Made by a program: the position numbers and the translations under genes. DNA of 64,000 nt from JAKALD01 sp963817785. Lineage in GTDB: Bacteria; Pseudomonadota; Gammaproteobacteria; Burkholderiales; SG8-39. Location of the stretch: contig CAWFPL010000005.1 of assembly GCA_963817785.1 (NCBI GenBank), positions 124,001-188,000 of the forward strand, written 5' to 3'. The notes under the pieces were generated by a model. That model was not told where the DNA came from. It searched no databases and saw only the letters and a list, made by a program, of their open reading frames with translations. Below are positions 34,999 to 44,638 of the stretch, piece by piece. Positions within the stretch are counted from its first letter, which is position 1. The number at the start of each line of letters is the position of its first letter.

Positions 34999-36039
34999 CT
35001 ACGAGAACAGCCGCAGCGCCGCCGTACTCCCTGGCGCGAATCCCTCCGCGTCGAGCGCCTTGCGAACCGATTGCAGCTCCGTGCCGATCGTGGCGAGCGC
35101 CCGCTCGTCGAGCGGGTTGCCGTTGTCGTCGACCAGATTGCCGCCGAGAACCGAGCTGAGATGGCGTGCGAACCGGACCATCGAGTCGTAGGTGCGCTGG
35201 GTATCCGGCGCGCGCGGCACATCCATCGCGAGCGAAATTCCCTGGAGCTCGGCGGCGCCGATGGTTTGCGCCGAGAAGCGCGCGCCGTCCCGTGCGCCCA
35301 TCGTGTACAGCATGCGGCCCTGTGCATCGCGCAGCGCGAAGCGGCCGTCGTCTTCGAGCGCGAAGCCGGCGGACTCGGCGATGGAGCGGAGCTTCGTGCC
35401 GCGCAAGGCCTCCCCGGCCGCAGCAGCGACGTGGATCACGACCTGGATGTCGGCGTCGGCGCACAGCCGGTCAAGCTCGCGCGCCGTGTCCATCGCCTGC
35501 TTCATTTCCGGGCACGACAGGGTCGCGCCCAGCTTGGCGGCCAGGGTCTCCACGCTCGAGCGGAACTCGATCAGCTCCCCTTCCCCGATCGCGCCCTGGC
35601 GCGTCACCAATTGCACGCCGGCGCGGATGCGCCGCAACGGATCCGGGTCCCGGGCCGTCAGTCGCGCCCAGCTCGCGCCGTCGAGCGTACCGGCGAGAAG
35701 GGCGCGCTGGGCGAAGCGGTGCTCGGAGGTCGCCCAATGATCGAGCAGCGCGGCGGCCTGGAGCGGCTGCGGCAGCTCGAGCTCGATGACGTAGTCGAGG
35801 CGCGGATCGGGCAGGGACTCGGGCGCCGGGGTCTGCGTGCGCGTGCTGGCGTGTTCCGCGGCATCGAGCGTCGGCTCGCGCCGCGTATCGGCGTCGTCGA
35901 GCAGAACGTCGCCATGGGGGGAGCGAAACGACCGCTCCGCGACCCGCGTGGCGGCGCGCTCCTGGATCTTGTTGTAGAGCACGACACCCGCCACGGCCAG
36001 GGCCCCGGCGACCAGCAGTCCGATCTGGAATTCGGTCAT
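34999..36039 (-). CDS. zipA: ZipA-like cell division protein
   Basis: Anchors FtsZ filaments at the membrane. The 346-residue protein has one N-terminal membrane segment (IGLLVAGALAVAGVVLYNKI, about 5-24), a short charged linker and a C-terminal ZipA-type FtsZ-binding domain (about 200-340: QVVIHVAAAAGEALRGTKLRS ... RTYDSMVRFARHLSSVLGG). The Pro/Gln linker typical of enteric ZipA is much shorter. The position between smc and ligA is the usual one in betaproteobacteria. ATG at 36039. Confidence 0.87.
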   Translation of the reverse strand: MTEFQIGLLVAGALAVAGVVLYNKIQERAATRVAERSFRSPHGDVLLDDADTRREPTLDAAEHASTRTQTPAPESLPDPRLDYVIELELPQPLQAAALLDHWATSEHRFAQRALLAGTLDGASWARLTARDPDPLRRIRAGVQLVTRQGAIGEGELIEFRSSVETLAAKLGATLSCPEMKQAMDTARELDRLCADADIQVVIHVAAAAGEALRGTKLRSIAESAGFALEDDGRFALRDAQGRMLYTMGARDGARFSAQTIGAAELQGISLAMDVPRAPDTQRTYDSMVRFARHLSSVLGGNLVDDNGNPLDERALATIGTELQSVRKALDAEGFAPGSTAALRLFS

Positions 36040-36078
36040 GGGATGCGTCCGATCGGCATCGCGGCACTCCTCCCGGGG

Positions 36079-39000
36079 TCAGGCGGCGAGCTCGTCCCGG
36101 ATGCGCAGCGCCTGCTCCACGTCCACGGCGACGACGCGCGAGACGCCCGATTCGGACATGGTGACACCGATCAGCTGCTCGCCCATTTCCATGGTGATTT
36201 TGTTGTGACTGATGAACAGGAACTGAGTCTGACTCGACATCTTCTTCACCAGCTCGCAGAACCGCACCGTGTTGCTGTCGTCCAGCGGCGCGTCCACTTC
36301 GTCGAGCAGGCAGAACGGCGCCGGATTCAGCTGGAACAGCGAGAACACCAGGGCGATGGCCGTGAGCGCCTTTTCGCCGCCCGACAGCAGGTGAATGGTG
36401 CTGTTGCGCTTGCCCGGAGGCTGCGCCATGACCTGAACCCCCGCATCGAGGATCTCCTCTCCGGTCATGATCAGCTTGGCTTCGCCCCCGGCGAACAATA
36501 CCGGAAACAGCGAGCCGAAATGACGATTGACGCTGTCGAAGGTTTCGCGCAGCAGCTCGCGGGTCTCCCGGTCAATGTGCCGGATCGCGCTCTCCAGCGT
36601 AGCCACCGCTTCCTGCAGGTCGGTCGCCTGCGCGTCGAGATAGCTCTTACGCTCCTGGCTGGTTTGCAGCTCCTCGAGTGCGGCGAGGTTCACGGCTCCG
36701 AGCTCGCTAATGGCCTGCGAGATCCGGGTGATCTCCCCCTGCAGCGCCGACGGACGCGGCGCACCCGCCGCGTCGGCCGCCAGGCGCTCCTCGTCCGCGT
36801 TCGCGTCGCGTAACTCGCCCGCGAACTGGTCGTGGTTGATCTGTGCGGCCTGCTCCTTGAGCCTGAGCTCGCCCAGCCGCTCGCGCAGCGGCGTGATGCG
36901 GCTTTCGACCTGCAAGCGTTGCTCCTCGAGCGCGCGCAGCGCGCCGGCGGCTGCCTCGACCGCGTCGCGCGCCTCGCCCAGCGTCTTCTCGCACGCGAGG
37001 CGCGCCTCCACCGCCAGGTCCAGCGCCTGCCTGACCTCGGGGATCGGATCGAACGCAAGCTCCTCGGTGAGCTTGGCGATCTCGGCCTCGGCGCGCTCGA
37101 TCTGCTGGTCGATTACCCGCACCGAGTGGTCGATCTCCGCAATCTTGGACGAACATTCGCGCTCGGCGAACACGGCGTCCTGCGCCGCGCGCTCGGCGCG
37201 CTGAATCGCGCCACGCTGCTCCGCCAAGCCGATCTCGGCGACGGCGTGTCCGGCCTTGACCGAGTCGAGCCCCGCACGCGCCCGGCGGATCTCCTCCTCG
37301 ACGCCTGCAATGGACTGCTGCAGCTCGGCCTGCCGAACGTGATCGCGCTGCGTGTCGCGGGCGAGCTCGGCCAGCTCGCTCCGAATCTGGGTGGTGCGCT
37401 CGCGATAGCGCTCGAGCGCCTGGCTGAGCTTGAGCAGCTCGATCTGCGCGTTGTGACTCTCTGTCCGGTGTTCCGCAATCGCCTCGCGCATCGCATCCAG
37501 TTCGCGCTGGCGAGCGCCGGATTCGGACTCCGCAGCCTGCTGTCGGGCGCGCTCGGCAGCAACGCCATCGGCAAGCGACTTGCGGCGCACGTCGAGCGCC
37601 TCGATTTCGTTCTGGCGCGCGAGAATCCCCGCGTCGGCCGGATCCGGCGCGTGGAAGCTGACGGTGTAGCGCGTGAACTGATGGCCCTCACGCGTGACCA
37701 GCACGACGTTCGACGGCAGCGCCGCGCGCACGGCCGCCTCGGGGATCCCGTCGGCGACGTAAACGCCGGAGAACCAGTCGGTGATTGCGCCCATCAGGCC
37801 GGCATCAGCGGCGTGAACCTTCTGCGCCAGGGGAGCATGGCCTGCCATGGGCTCCACCGGCGTGCCCGCGCCCGGGGTGAACAGACTGGCTTTCACCGGC
37901 GGCTGATCGCCGTACAGGCGGCCGAGAGCATCCGCGTCGCTCAACTCGAGCGCGTGCAGGCGCTCGCGCAGCACCGCTTCGACCGCCGTTTCCCAGCCGG
38001 CTTCGATACGCAGCTTTTGCCAGAACCGCGGCAACGCCCCGAGACGGTGCTTGTCGAGCCACTCATTGAGCGGCGCGTTCTCCTCCGCCGCCGCCTGGAT
38101 CTGCTTCAGGGTACCGAGCTGTGCATCGACCGCAGTGTGCTCGCGCACGGCATCGTTCACCCTGCGCGCCGCTTCGGCACAGTCCTGCTCCAGTGACTCG
38201 CAGGCGGTCTGCAGCGACTCGAGCCCGCCTTGCGCGACTTCGGCCGCGGCATGCAGCTCGGCGAGGCGACTTTCGAGCGACGCGACTGCGGCAGCATTGG
38301 GCTCGGCCAGCGACCCAAGCTCGGTCTCCAGCCGCTCACGGCGCTGCTCCTGGGCATGCAGGGTGCGCTCCACGTGCGCCAGATTCGATTGCTCGAGCTG
38401 CAGACGGTTCTCGGCCTGCAGCAAGCGGCGGCGGGCGTCATTGAGCCGCTCTTGCGCCTCGCGAAACGCTGCTTCGGTCTCGGGCAACTTGCCGCTTTCG
38501 GCGAGCAACCGCGCCTGCGCATCGGCCACGCCTTGCTTGGCACTGCCAGCCCGCGCGGCCCACATGTGCAGCGCCTGGGTCAACTGCGCACGCTGCTCGC
38601 GCCAGGACGCAAGCTGCGCGCAGCGCTCGGTGTGTTGCCCCTCGAGGCGCTGGCGGGTCTCCTCCGCATGGCGTAATTCGGATTCGTGCCGCGCCAGCTC
38701 CGAGCTCGCCGCGTACAGGGCGGCCTGCGCCGCGTTCAGAGTGTCTCCCGCGCGGTAATGCTCGCCGCGGGCAGTTTCGATGCGGCTCTCGATTTCGCGC
38801 AGCTTCGCGGTCTCGGCCTCGATGTCGTTGCCGACGCGCGCGATCTCCTGGGCATGGCGATCGCGCTCCGCAGCCGCATCCCTTCTGCGCAGGAACCAGA
38901 GCAGATGCTGCTTGCGCTGCAGCTCGGACTGGTACTCCTGGTAGCGGGTCGCGACCTCGGCCTGCGCCTCGAGCTTTCCGATCTGCGCTCCGAGCTCGAC

Positions 39001-39594
39001 GCGAATGTCGTTGACACGCGCGAGGTTCTCGCGCGTGTCGGCGAGACGGTGCTCGGTCTCGCGGCGCCGCTCCTTGTAGCGCGAGATCCCGGCAGCCTCC
39101 TCCAGAAACACGCGCAGCTCGTCAGGCTTGGCCTCGATTACCCGGGAGATCATGCCCTGCTCGACGATCGCGTAGGCGCGCGGGCCCAGGCCGGTGCCGA
39201 GAAATATGTCGGTGATGTCCCGGCGCCGCACCTGCACGTTGTTGATATGGTAGGACGACTCGCCGTCGCGCTGCAGCACGCGCTTGACCGAAATTTCCGC
39301 GTACTGCGACCACTGCCCGGCAGCGCGCCCGAGGGAGTTGTCGAAAATCAGCTCGACGCTGGCGCGGGCCATGGGCTTGCGGTTCTGGGAACCGTTGAAA
39401 ATCACGTCCTGCATCGAGTCCCCGCGCAGCGCGGAGGCGCGCGATTCTCCGAGGACCCAGCGCACCGCATCGATGACGTTCGATTTGCCGCAGCCGTTCG
39501 GGCCGACGATGCCGACGAGCTGCCCGGGAACGCGAATCGAGGTGGGATCGACGAACGACTTGAAACCGGAAAGACGGAGCTGAGTGAGGCGCAC
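36079..39594 (-). CDS. smc: Chromosome segregation protein SMC
   Basis: ATPase core of the SMC-ScpAB condensin. The 1171-residue protein has Walker A GPNGCGKSN near residue 32, Q-loop sequence, two very long coiled coils separated by a hinge (about 510-640), the ABC signature LLSGGEKALTAIAL and Walker B FCLLDEVDAPLDDSN. GTG start at 39594 (RLTQLRLSGFKSFVDPT). Its partners scpA and scpB are in this window near 57000-58400. Confidence 0.98.
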   Translation of the reverse strand: MRLTQLRLSGFKSFVDPTSIRVPGQLVGIVGPNGCGKSNVIDAVRWVLGESRASALRGDSMQDVIFNGSQNRKPMARASVELIFDNSLGRAAGQWSQYAEISVKRVLQRDGESSYHINNVQVRRRDITDIFLGTGLGPRAYAIVEQGMISRVIEAKPDELRVFLEEAAGISRYKERRRETEHRLADTRENLARVNDIRVELGAQIGKLEAQAEVATRYQEYQSELQRKQHLLWFLRRRDAAAERDRHAQEIARVGNDIEAETAKLREIESRIETARGEHYRAGDTLNAAQAALYAASSELARHESELRHAEETRQRLEGQHTERCAQLASWREQRAQLTQALHMWAARAGSAKQGVADAQARLLAESGKLPETEAAFREAQERLNDARRRLLQAENRLQLEQSNLAHVERTLHAQEQRRERLETELGSLAEPNAAAVASLESRLAELHAAAEVAQGGLESLQTACESLEQDCAEAARRVNDAVREHTAVDAQLGTLKQIQAAAEENAPLNEWLDKHRLGALPRFWQKLRIEAGWETAVEAVLRERLHALELSDADALGRLYGDQPPVKASLFTPGAGTPVEPMAGHAPLAQKVHAADAGLMGAITDWFSGVYVADGIPEAAVRAALPSNVVLVTREGHQFTRYTVSFHAPDPADAGILARQNEIEALDVRRKSLADGVAAERARQQAAESESGARQRELDAMREAIAEHRTESHNAQIELLKLSQALERYRERTTQIRSELAELARDTQRDHVRQAELQQSIAGVEEEIRRARAGLDSVKAGHAVAEIGLAEQRGAIQRAERAAQDAVFAERECSSKIAEIDHSVRVIDQQIERAEAEIAKLTEELAFDPIPEVRQALDLAVEARLACEKTLGEARDAVEAAAGALRALEEQRLQVESRITPLRERLGELRLKEQAAQINHDQFAGELRDANADEERLAADAAGAPRPSALQGEITRISQAISELGAVNLAALEELQTSQERKSYLDAQATDLQEAVATLESAIRHIDRETRELLRETFDSVNRHFGSLFPVLFAGGEAKLIMTGEEILDAGVQVMAQPPGKRNSTIHLLSGGEKALTAIALVFSLFQLNPAPFCLLDEVDAPLDDSNTVRFCELVKKMSSQTQFLFISHNKITMEMGEQLIGVTMSESGVSRVVAVDVEQALRIRDELAA

Positions 39595-39713
39595 GGACGA
39601 GGTCTAGTTTTCGAGTGGAGCCGAGGTGCCGACGCCCGGAAAGCGCGGCAGAGAAACCGCGAGCTATGATACCATTTTCGCGCTCGCCTCCTCCGAGTTT
39701 TACCGGTTTTTCG

Positions 39714-40136
39714 ATGCCTTCACGCCCCAGCACGCGAGTGCAGACGTTTCCGAATCCGGCTCCCGGGCGGGATTACCGGATTCACATGGAAATCCCGGAA
39801 TTCACCTGCCTATGCCCGATGACAGGACAGCCGGATTTCGCCACGCTGGAGCTCGATTATGTCCCGGACCGGATGTGCCTCGAATTGAAAGCGCTCAAGC
39901 TCTACACCTGGTCGTACCGCGACCAGGGCGCGTTTCACGAGGCGGTGACCAATCGCATTCTGGACGACCTGGTGCGGGCGACCCGTCCGCGTTTCATGCG
40001 CCTGAGCGCGCGCTTCAATGTGCGCGGCGGCATCTTTACTACGGTGGTCGCCGAGCACCGCAAACGCGGCTGGCGGGCGTTGCCGTCCCCGAACCTGGAC
40101 ACGCTTCCCGCGGCGACGCCGCGTGGCCGCGCCTAG
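39714..40136 (+). CDS. queF: NADPH-dependent 7-cyano-7-deazaguanine reductase (unimodular)
   Basis: Reduces preQ0 to preQ1 in queuosine synthesis. The 140-residue protein has EFTCLCPMTGQPDFATLELDY with the catalytic cysteine, CLELKALKLYTWSYRDQGAFHE (QueF motif) and VRGGIFTTVVAEHR. The ATG at 39714 (MPSRPSTRVQTFPNPAPGRDY) matches short-type homologues; an upstream ATG at 39666 would add unlike residues. No other queuosine genes are near. Confidence 0.94.
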   Translation: MPSRPSTRVQTFPNPAPGRDYRIHMEIPEFTCLCPMTGQPDFATLELDYVPDRMCLELKALKLYTWSYRDQGAFHEAVTNRILDDLVRATRPRFMRLSARFNVRGGIFTTVVAEHRKRGWRALPSPNLDTLPAATPRGRA

Positions 40137-40188
40137 AGGCCGTTTCGTCAGCGGGCCGTCGACCGCGCCGGACGGCCCAGTTGCCCGG

Positions 40189-41382
40189 ATGAATCCGCTT
40201 CTTGCCCGATTGCAGCCTTACCCGTTCGAGAAGCTGCGCGCACTGCTCGCCGGCGTAACGCCAAACCCCCACCGAGCGGCCATCAATCTGTCGATTGGCG
40301 AGCCCAAGCATCCGACCCCCGAGCTCGTCAGGTCCGCCTTGGTCGGGGGGCTGGACGGTCTCGCATCCTATCCCGCAACCGCCGGCAGCGCGGCGCTGCG
40401 CGAGGCGATTGCGGCCTGGATCGGACGCCGCTACGGCGTACCTGCGATCGACCCGCTTACGCAGGTGCTGCCAATCAACGGCTCGCGCGAAGCGCTGTTC
40501 GCCTTCGCCCAGACGATGATCGATCCCGCCGGCGGCGGCGCTCTGGTCGCCTGCCCGAATCCGTTCTACCAGATCTACGAGGGCGCCGCGGTGCTGGCGG
40601 GCGCGACGCCGGTTTACCTGAACACGACCGCCGACAACGGCTACCGCATCGATCTGCGCATGCTGCCGGATGCGACCTGGGCGAAGGTGCAGCTGGTCTA
40701 TGCCTGCTCGCCGGGGAATCCGAGCGGCGCCGTGCTGCGCCTCGAGGACTGGCGGCGGCTGTTCGAGTTCTCCGACCGTCATGGCTTCGTGGTGGCCGCC
40801 GACGAGTGCTACTCGGAGCTGTACTACGACGAGACCCAGCCTCCGCTCGGCGCCCTGCAGGCGGCGCATGCGCTCGGGCGCAACGGCTTTCCGCGCCTGG
40901 TCGTGTTCTCCAGCCTGTCGAAGCGCTCCAACGCTCCCGGCCTGCGCTCCGGCTTCGTGGCCGGGGATGCCGCGCTGCTCAAGAGCTTCCTGCTCTACCG
41001 TACCTATCACGGCTCGGCCATGAGTCTAGCAGTCCAGCAGGCGTCGATCGCCGCCTGGGGTGACGAACAGCACGTGCGCAACAATCGCCGCCTCTACGCG
41101 GAGAAATACCGTGCGGTGCTGCCCCTGATCCGGTCGCCGCTGCGCACCTACATGCCCGAAGGCGGGTTCTACCTCTGGATGCAGACGCCGATCGACGACT
41201 GCGATTTCGCGCGGCGCTTGCACCGCGATTATAATGTGCTCGTCCTTCCGGGCAGTTATCTGGCGCGCGATGCGCACGGCGCGAACCCGGGAAAGAACCA
41301 CGTTCGGATCGCCCTCGTCGCGCCGCTCGCCGAGTGCACGGAAGCCGTGCAACGCATCGCAGAATTCACAGGCAGGCTTTGA
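40189..41382 (+). CDS. dapC: Succinyldiaminopimelate transaminase
   Basis: PLP enzyme forming N-succinyl-LL-diaminopimelate in lysine and peptidoglycan synthesis. The 397-residue class I aminotransferase shows NLSIGEPKHPTPELV, PNPFYQIYEGAA, YACSPGNPSGAVL, VAADECYSELYYDE and the PLP lysine in SSLSKRSNAPGLRSGF. ATG at 40189. The dapD start follows after 6 bases, and dapE lies two genes on, so the succinylase-branch enzymes are clustered. Confidence 0.95.
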   Translation: MNPLLARLQPYPFEKLRALLAGVTPNPHRAAINLSIGEPKHPTPELVRSALVGGLDGLASYPATAGSAALREAIAAWIGRRYGVPAIDPLTQVLPINGSREALFAFAQTMIDPAGGGALVACPNPFYQIYEGAAVLAGATPVYLNTTADNGYRIDLRMLPDATWAKVQLVYACSPGNPSGAVLRLEDWRRLFEFSDRHGFVVAADECYSELYYDETQPPLGALQAAHALGRNGFPRLVVFSSLSKRSNAPGLRSGFVAGDAALLKSFLLYRTYHGSAMSLAVQQASIAAWGDEQHVRNNRRLYAEKYRAVLPLIRSPLRTYMPEGGFYLWMQTPIDDCDFARRLHRDYNVLVLPGSYLARDAHGANPGKNHVRIALVAPLAECTEAVQRIAEFTGRL

Positions 41383-41388
41383 CCGACC

Positions 41389-42210
41389 ATGGAGTCCGCG
41401 CGAAAAACGATTGAGCAAGCCTGGGAGGAGCGCAGCGCTCTCGGCCCCGGCAACGCGCCACGCGCGCTGCGCGAGGCAGTCGAGCTGGTGATCGCCGAAC
41501 TGGACGCCGGGCGCCTGCGCGTTGCCGAAAAGATCGACGGCGCGTGGACCACGCACCAGTGGATCAAGAAGGCGGTACTGCTGTCGTTTCGACTCGAGGA
41601 TAACCGGCTGATTCCCGGCGGGTTCACCAATTACTACGACAAGGTGCCGACCAAGTTCGCGCCTTTTGGCGCGGAGCAGTTTGCCGCCGGCGGATTTCGC
41701 GTGGTTCCACCCGCTACGGCGCGCCGCGGCGCCTTCGTCGCCCGCAACGCGGTGCTGATGCCCTCCTACGTCAACATCGGCGCCTACGTCGACGAGGGCA
41801 CGATGGTCGACACGTGGGCGACGGTGGGCTCCTGCGCACAGATCGGCAAGAACGTGCACCTTTCCGGCGGCGTGGGAATCGGCGGCGTGCTCGAGCCGGT
41901 GCAGGCGAATCCGGTGATCATCGAGGACAACTGCTTCATCGGCGCGCGCTCCGAGGTGGTTGAAGGAGTGATCGTCGAGGAGAACAGCGTGATCTCGATG
42001 GGCGTGTTCCTCGGGCAAAGCACCAAGATCCTGGACCGGGAGACAGGCGAGATCCTGTACGGCCGCATCCCGGCCGGCTCGGTGGTGGTGTCCGGGACCC
42101 TGCCCTCCCGGGACGGCAAATACGGGCTTTACTGCGCGGTGATCGTCAAGCGCGTGGACGCCAGAACCCGGGCCAAGACCAGCCTGAACGAGCTGCTGCG
42201 CGGGGATTAA
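41389..42210 (+). CDS. dapD: Tetrahydrodipicolinate N-succinyltransferase
   Basis: Transfers succinyl from succinyl-CoA to tetrahydrodipicolinate. The 273-residue protein has an N-terminal helical domain (KTIEQAWEERSAL ... VAEKIDGAWTTHQWIKKAVLLSFRL) and a left-handed beta-helix with hexapeptide repeats (NIGAYVDEGTMVDTWATVGSCAQIGKNVHLSGGVGIGG). ATG at 41389. Full family length. Confidence 0.97.
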   Translation: MESARKTIEQAWEERSALGPGNAPRALREAVELVIAELDAGRLRVAEKIDGAWTTHQWIKKAVLLSFRLEDNRLIPGGFTNYYDKVPTKFAPFGAEQFAAGGFRVVPPATARRGAFVARNAVLMPSYVNIGAYVDEGTMVDTWATVGSCAQIGKNVHLSGGVGIGGVLEPVQANPVIIEDNCFIGARSEVVEGVIVEENSVISMGVFLGQSTKILDRETGEILYGRIPAGSVVVSGTLPSRDGKYGLYCAVIVKRVDARTRAKTSLNELLRGD

Positions 42211-42246
42211 ACTAGCGGGACGTGCTTGCACGGGAGGGTGGCAGCC

Positions 42247-43443
42247 ATGTCGGCGATGAAACGCCTGTTCCAGCTGATGGCCGATAAGAAGGCCTCGGAC
42301 ATCTTCATTTCCGTCGGCGCGCCGATCAACATCAAGATCAACGGCGCGGCCATTCCGATCAACCAGTCGGTGATGAATTCGGAAGCCGTCAAGCAGCTTC
42401 TCTACGAGATCCTGAGCGAGAAGCAGGTGCGCGAGTTCGAGAACGAGATGGAGCTGAACACCGCGTATATGCTCGAGGGGGTCGGCGCCTTCCGCATCAG
42501 CGCTTTCAGGCAAAAGAGTACGCCGGCTTTCGTGGTGCGCTACATTCCCAGCGAGATTCCCCAGATCGACACGCTGGGGGTGCCGGATGTGCTCAAGGAG
42601 GTGATCATGCAGCGGCGCGGATTGCTGCTGATGGTCGGCGCGACAGGCTCGGGCAAATCGACCTCGCTCGCCGCGATGCTGGATTACCGCAATGCGCTGC
42701 AGACCGGTCACATCCTGACGCTCGAGGACCCGGTCGAGTTCATCTTCCGGAGCAAGAAGTCGATCGTGAACCAGCGCGAGATGGGGACCGACACGAAGGA
42801 CTTCAATATCGCACTGAAGAACGCGCTGCGACAGGCTCCGGATTGCATCCTGATCGGCGAGATCCGCGACAAGGAGACCATGGCGCTGGCGCTGGCGTAT
42901 GCACAGTCGGGTCACCTGTGCCTGGCGACGCTGCACGCGAACAACAGCTACCATGCCATGAACCGGATCATCAACTTTTATCCGCTGGAGAACCGCCCGG
43001 CGCTGCTGTTCGACCTGGCTGCGACGCTGCAGGCCGTGATCTCGCAGCGTCTGGTGCGCACCAAGGTGGGCACCCGCGTCGCGGCGGTCGAAGTCCTGCT
43101 GAACACGCGCCACATCGCGGAGCTGATCGAGAAGGGCGAGATCGGCGAGATCAAGGACGCTCTGGAAAAGAGTCTGGCGCCAGGCTCACAGACCTTCGAG
43201 CAGGCGCTATTCAAGCTGTTCATGGACGGCAAGATCACGCGCGATGAGGCACTCGCCAGTGCCGATTCCGCGACCAATATGCTGTGGCTGATCAACCAGG
43301 CGACCGCCGGGCAGATCACGTCGGGCCAGGTTCCCGCGGCCAAGGCGCCCGCCAAGGACGGCAGCGACGAGCGCAGGGAAGGCGCCCTGTCGGTCTCTGC
43401 CGACACGTCGTTCAACGACTTCAAAATCGACATGACCACCTGA
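42247..43443 (+). CDS. pilU: PilT/PilU-family type IV pilus retraction ATPase (PilU-like)
   Basis: Hexameric ATPase driving pilus retraction or twitching. The 398-residue protein has an N-terminal PAS-like domain (MADKKASDIFISVGAPINIKING), Walker A GATGSGKSTSLAAML, Asp-box TLEDPVEFIF, Walker B ILIGEIRDKETM and His-box GHLCLATLHANN. A charged C-terminal tail of about 50 residues extends past the core, as in PilU. The ATG at 42247 has GGAGGG 9 bases upstream; an earlier TTG does not. It sits between dapD and dapE with no other pilus gene near. Confidence 0.92.
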   Translation: MSAMKRLFQLMADKKASDIFISVGAPINIKINGAAIPINQSVMNSEAVKQLLYEILSEKQVREFENEMELNTAYMLEGVGAFRISAFRQKSTPAFVVRYIPSEIPQIDTLGVPDVLKEVIMQRRGLLLMVGATGSGKSTSLAAMLDYRNALQTGHILTLEDPVEFIFRSKKSIVNQREMGTDTKDFNIALKNALRQAPDCILIGEIRDKETMALALAYAQSGHLCLATLHANNSYHAMNRIINFYPLENRPALLFDLAATLQAVISQRLVRTKVGTRVAAVEVLLNTRHIAELIEKGEIGEIKDALEKSLAPGSQTFEQALFKLFMDGKITRDEALASADSATNMLWLINQATAGQITSGQVPAAKAPAKDGSDERREGALSVSADTSFNDFKIDMTT

Positions 43444-43505
43444 GGCCGGGGCGGCCGGCCGCGGCGCTTGCGCCCGCGGCGCCGGGCCGGCGCCACCGTG
43501 GCAAC

Positions 43506-44633
43506 TTGCTAAGCGCCCACGAACTCGCTGAGCAGCTGATCGCCCGCCGTTCCGTCACGCCGGACGACGCTGGCTGTCAGGCCATTCTGGCGCAGCGCCT
43601 GGTCGCAACCGGGTTTCGCTGCGAACAGATCCGCTTCGGCGAAGTCAGCAATCTCTGGGCGCGGCGCGGAAGCGGCCACCCGGTGCTGTGCTTCGCCGGA
43701 CATACCGACGTCGTTTCACCCGGGCCGCTCGAGCAGTGGCGCTCGGACCCCTTCGTGCCGACGGTGCGAGACGGCAAGCTGTTCGGTCGCGGCGCAGCCG
43801 ACATGAAGTCGTCGATCGCTTCTTTCGTCGTCGCAGCCGAGGCCTACGTGCGCGAACGCCCGGACCACCCGGGCTCGATCGCGCTGCTCATCACCTCCGA
43901 CGAGGAAGGCCCCTCCGTCGACGGCACCGTGCGGGTCGTGGAGCGGCTCAAGCAGCGCGGCGAGCGCATCGACTATTGCATCGTCGGCGAGCCGTCCTCG
44001 GTTGATGCGCTGGGCGACACGATCAAGAACGGCCGCCGCGGCTCGCTCACGGGCAGGTTGACCGTGCGCGGCGTGCAGGGGCACGTCGCCTATCCACAGC
44101 TCGCGCGCAATCCGATCCACCTCGTCGCGCCCGCGCTGGCCGAGCTGGCCGCGACGGAGTGGGATCGGGGCAATGAGTACTTTCCGGCGACCACCTGGCA
44201 GGCGTCGAACATCCACGCGGGCACGGGCGCGGGCAACGTCATCCCGGGCACGCTCGAGCTCGATTTCAACTTTCGCTTCGCCACCGCGAGCACCGAGAGC
44301 TCGCTGAAGGAGCGACTGGAGGGCGTGTTGCGCAAGCACGGCCTCGACTTCTCGCTGCAATGGACGCTCTCGGCTCGGCCGTTTCTCACGGAGGCGGGCG
44401 AGCTGGTCGGCGCCGTGACGCGCGCGGTGCGCGCCCAAACCGGGCGCACGCCGCAGCTCTCGACGACGGGCGGGACCTCCGACGGACGCTTCATCGCCGA
44501 GATCTGCCCGCAGATCGTCGAGCTCGGGCCGGTGAATGCGAGCATCCACAAGCTGAACGAGCACATCGAGCTCTCGGCACTCGAGCAGCTGCCGCGCATC
44601 TACCTCGACACGCTGCGCGCCCTGCTCGGCTAA
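43506..44633 (+). CDS. dapE: Succinyl-diaminopimelate desuccinylase
   Basis: Zinc-dependent hydrolysis of N-succinyl-LL-diaminopimelate. The 375-residue M20 enzyme shows FAGHTDVVSPGP and GRGAADMKSSIA (metal ligands), the catalytic Glu pair in TSDEEGPSVDGT, NIHAGTGAGNVIPG and the C-terminal STTGGTSDGRF. The only in-frame start giving the family length is TTG at 43506 (LSAHELAEQLI); its ribosome site is weak. The 62 bases before it are extremely GC-rich and can fold into a GCCGCGG hairpin. Confidence 0.94.
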   Translation: MLSAHELAEQLIARRSVTPDDAGCQAILAQRLVATGFRCEQIRFGEVSNLWARRGSGHPVLCFAGHTDVVSPGPLEQWRSDPFVPTVRDGKLFGRGAADMKSSIASFVVAAEAYVRERPDHPGSIALLITSDEEGPSVDGTVRVVERLKQRGERIDYCIVGEPSSVDALGDTIKNGRRGSLTGRLTVRGVQGHVAYPQLARNPIHLVAPALAELAATEWDRGNEYFPATTWQASNIHAGTGAGNVIPGTLELDFNFRFATASTESSLKERLEGVLRKHGLDFSLQWTLSARPFLTEAGELVGAVTRAVRAQTGRTPQLSTTGGTSDGRFIAEICPQIVELGPVNASIHKLNEHIELSALEQLPRIYLDTLRALLG

Positions 44634-44638
44634 CCGTA

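Noticed and set aside
34926..36813. A 628-codon plus-strand frame opposite ligA, zipA and smc
   Set aside because: Antisense shadow without motifs; it crosses the junctions of three well-supported genes.
43444..43505. GC-rich hairpin between pilU and dapE as a terminator
   Set aside because: The stem is imperfect and no T run follows; the dense gene spacing argues for read-through.
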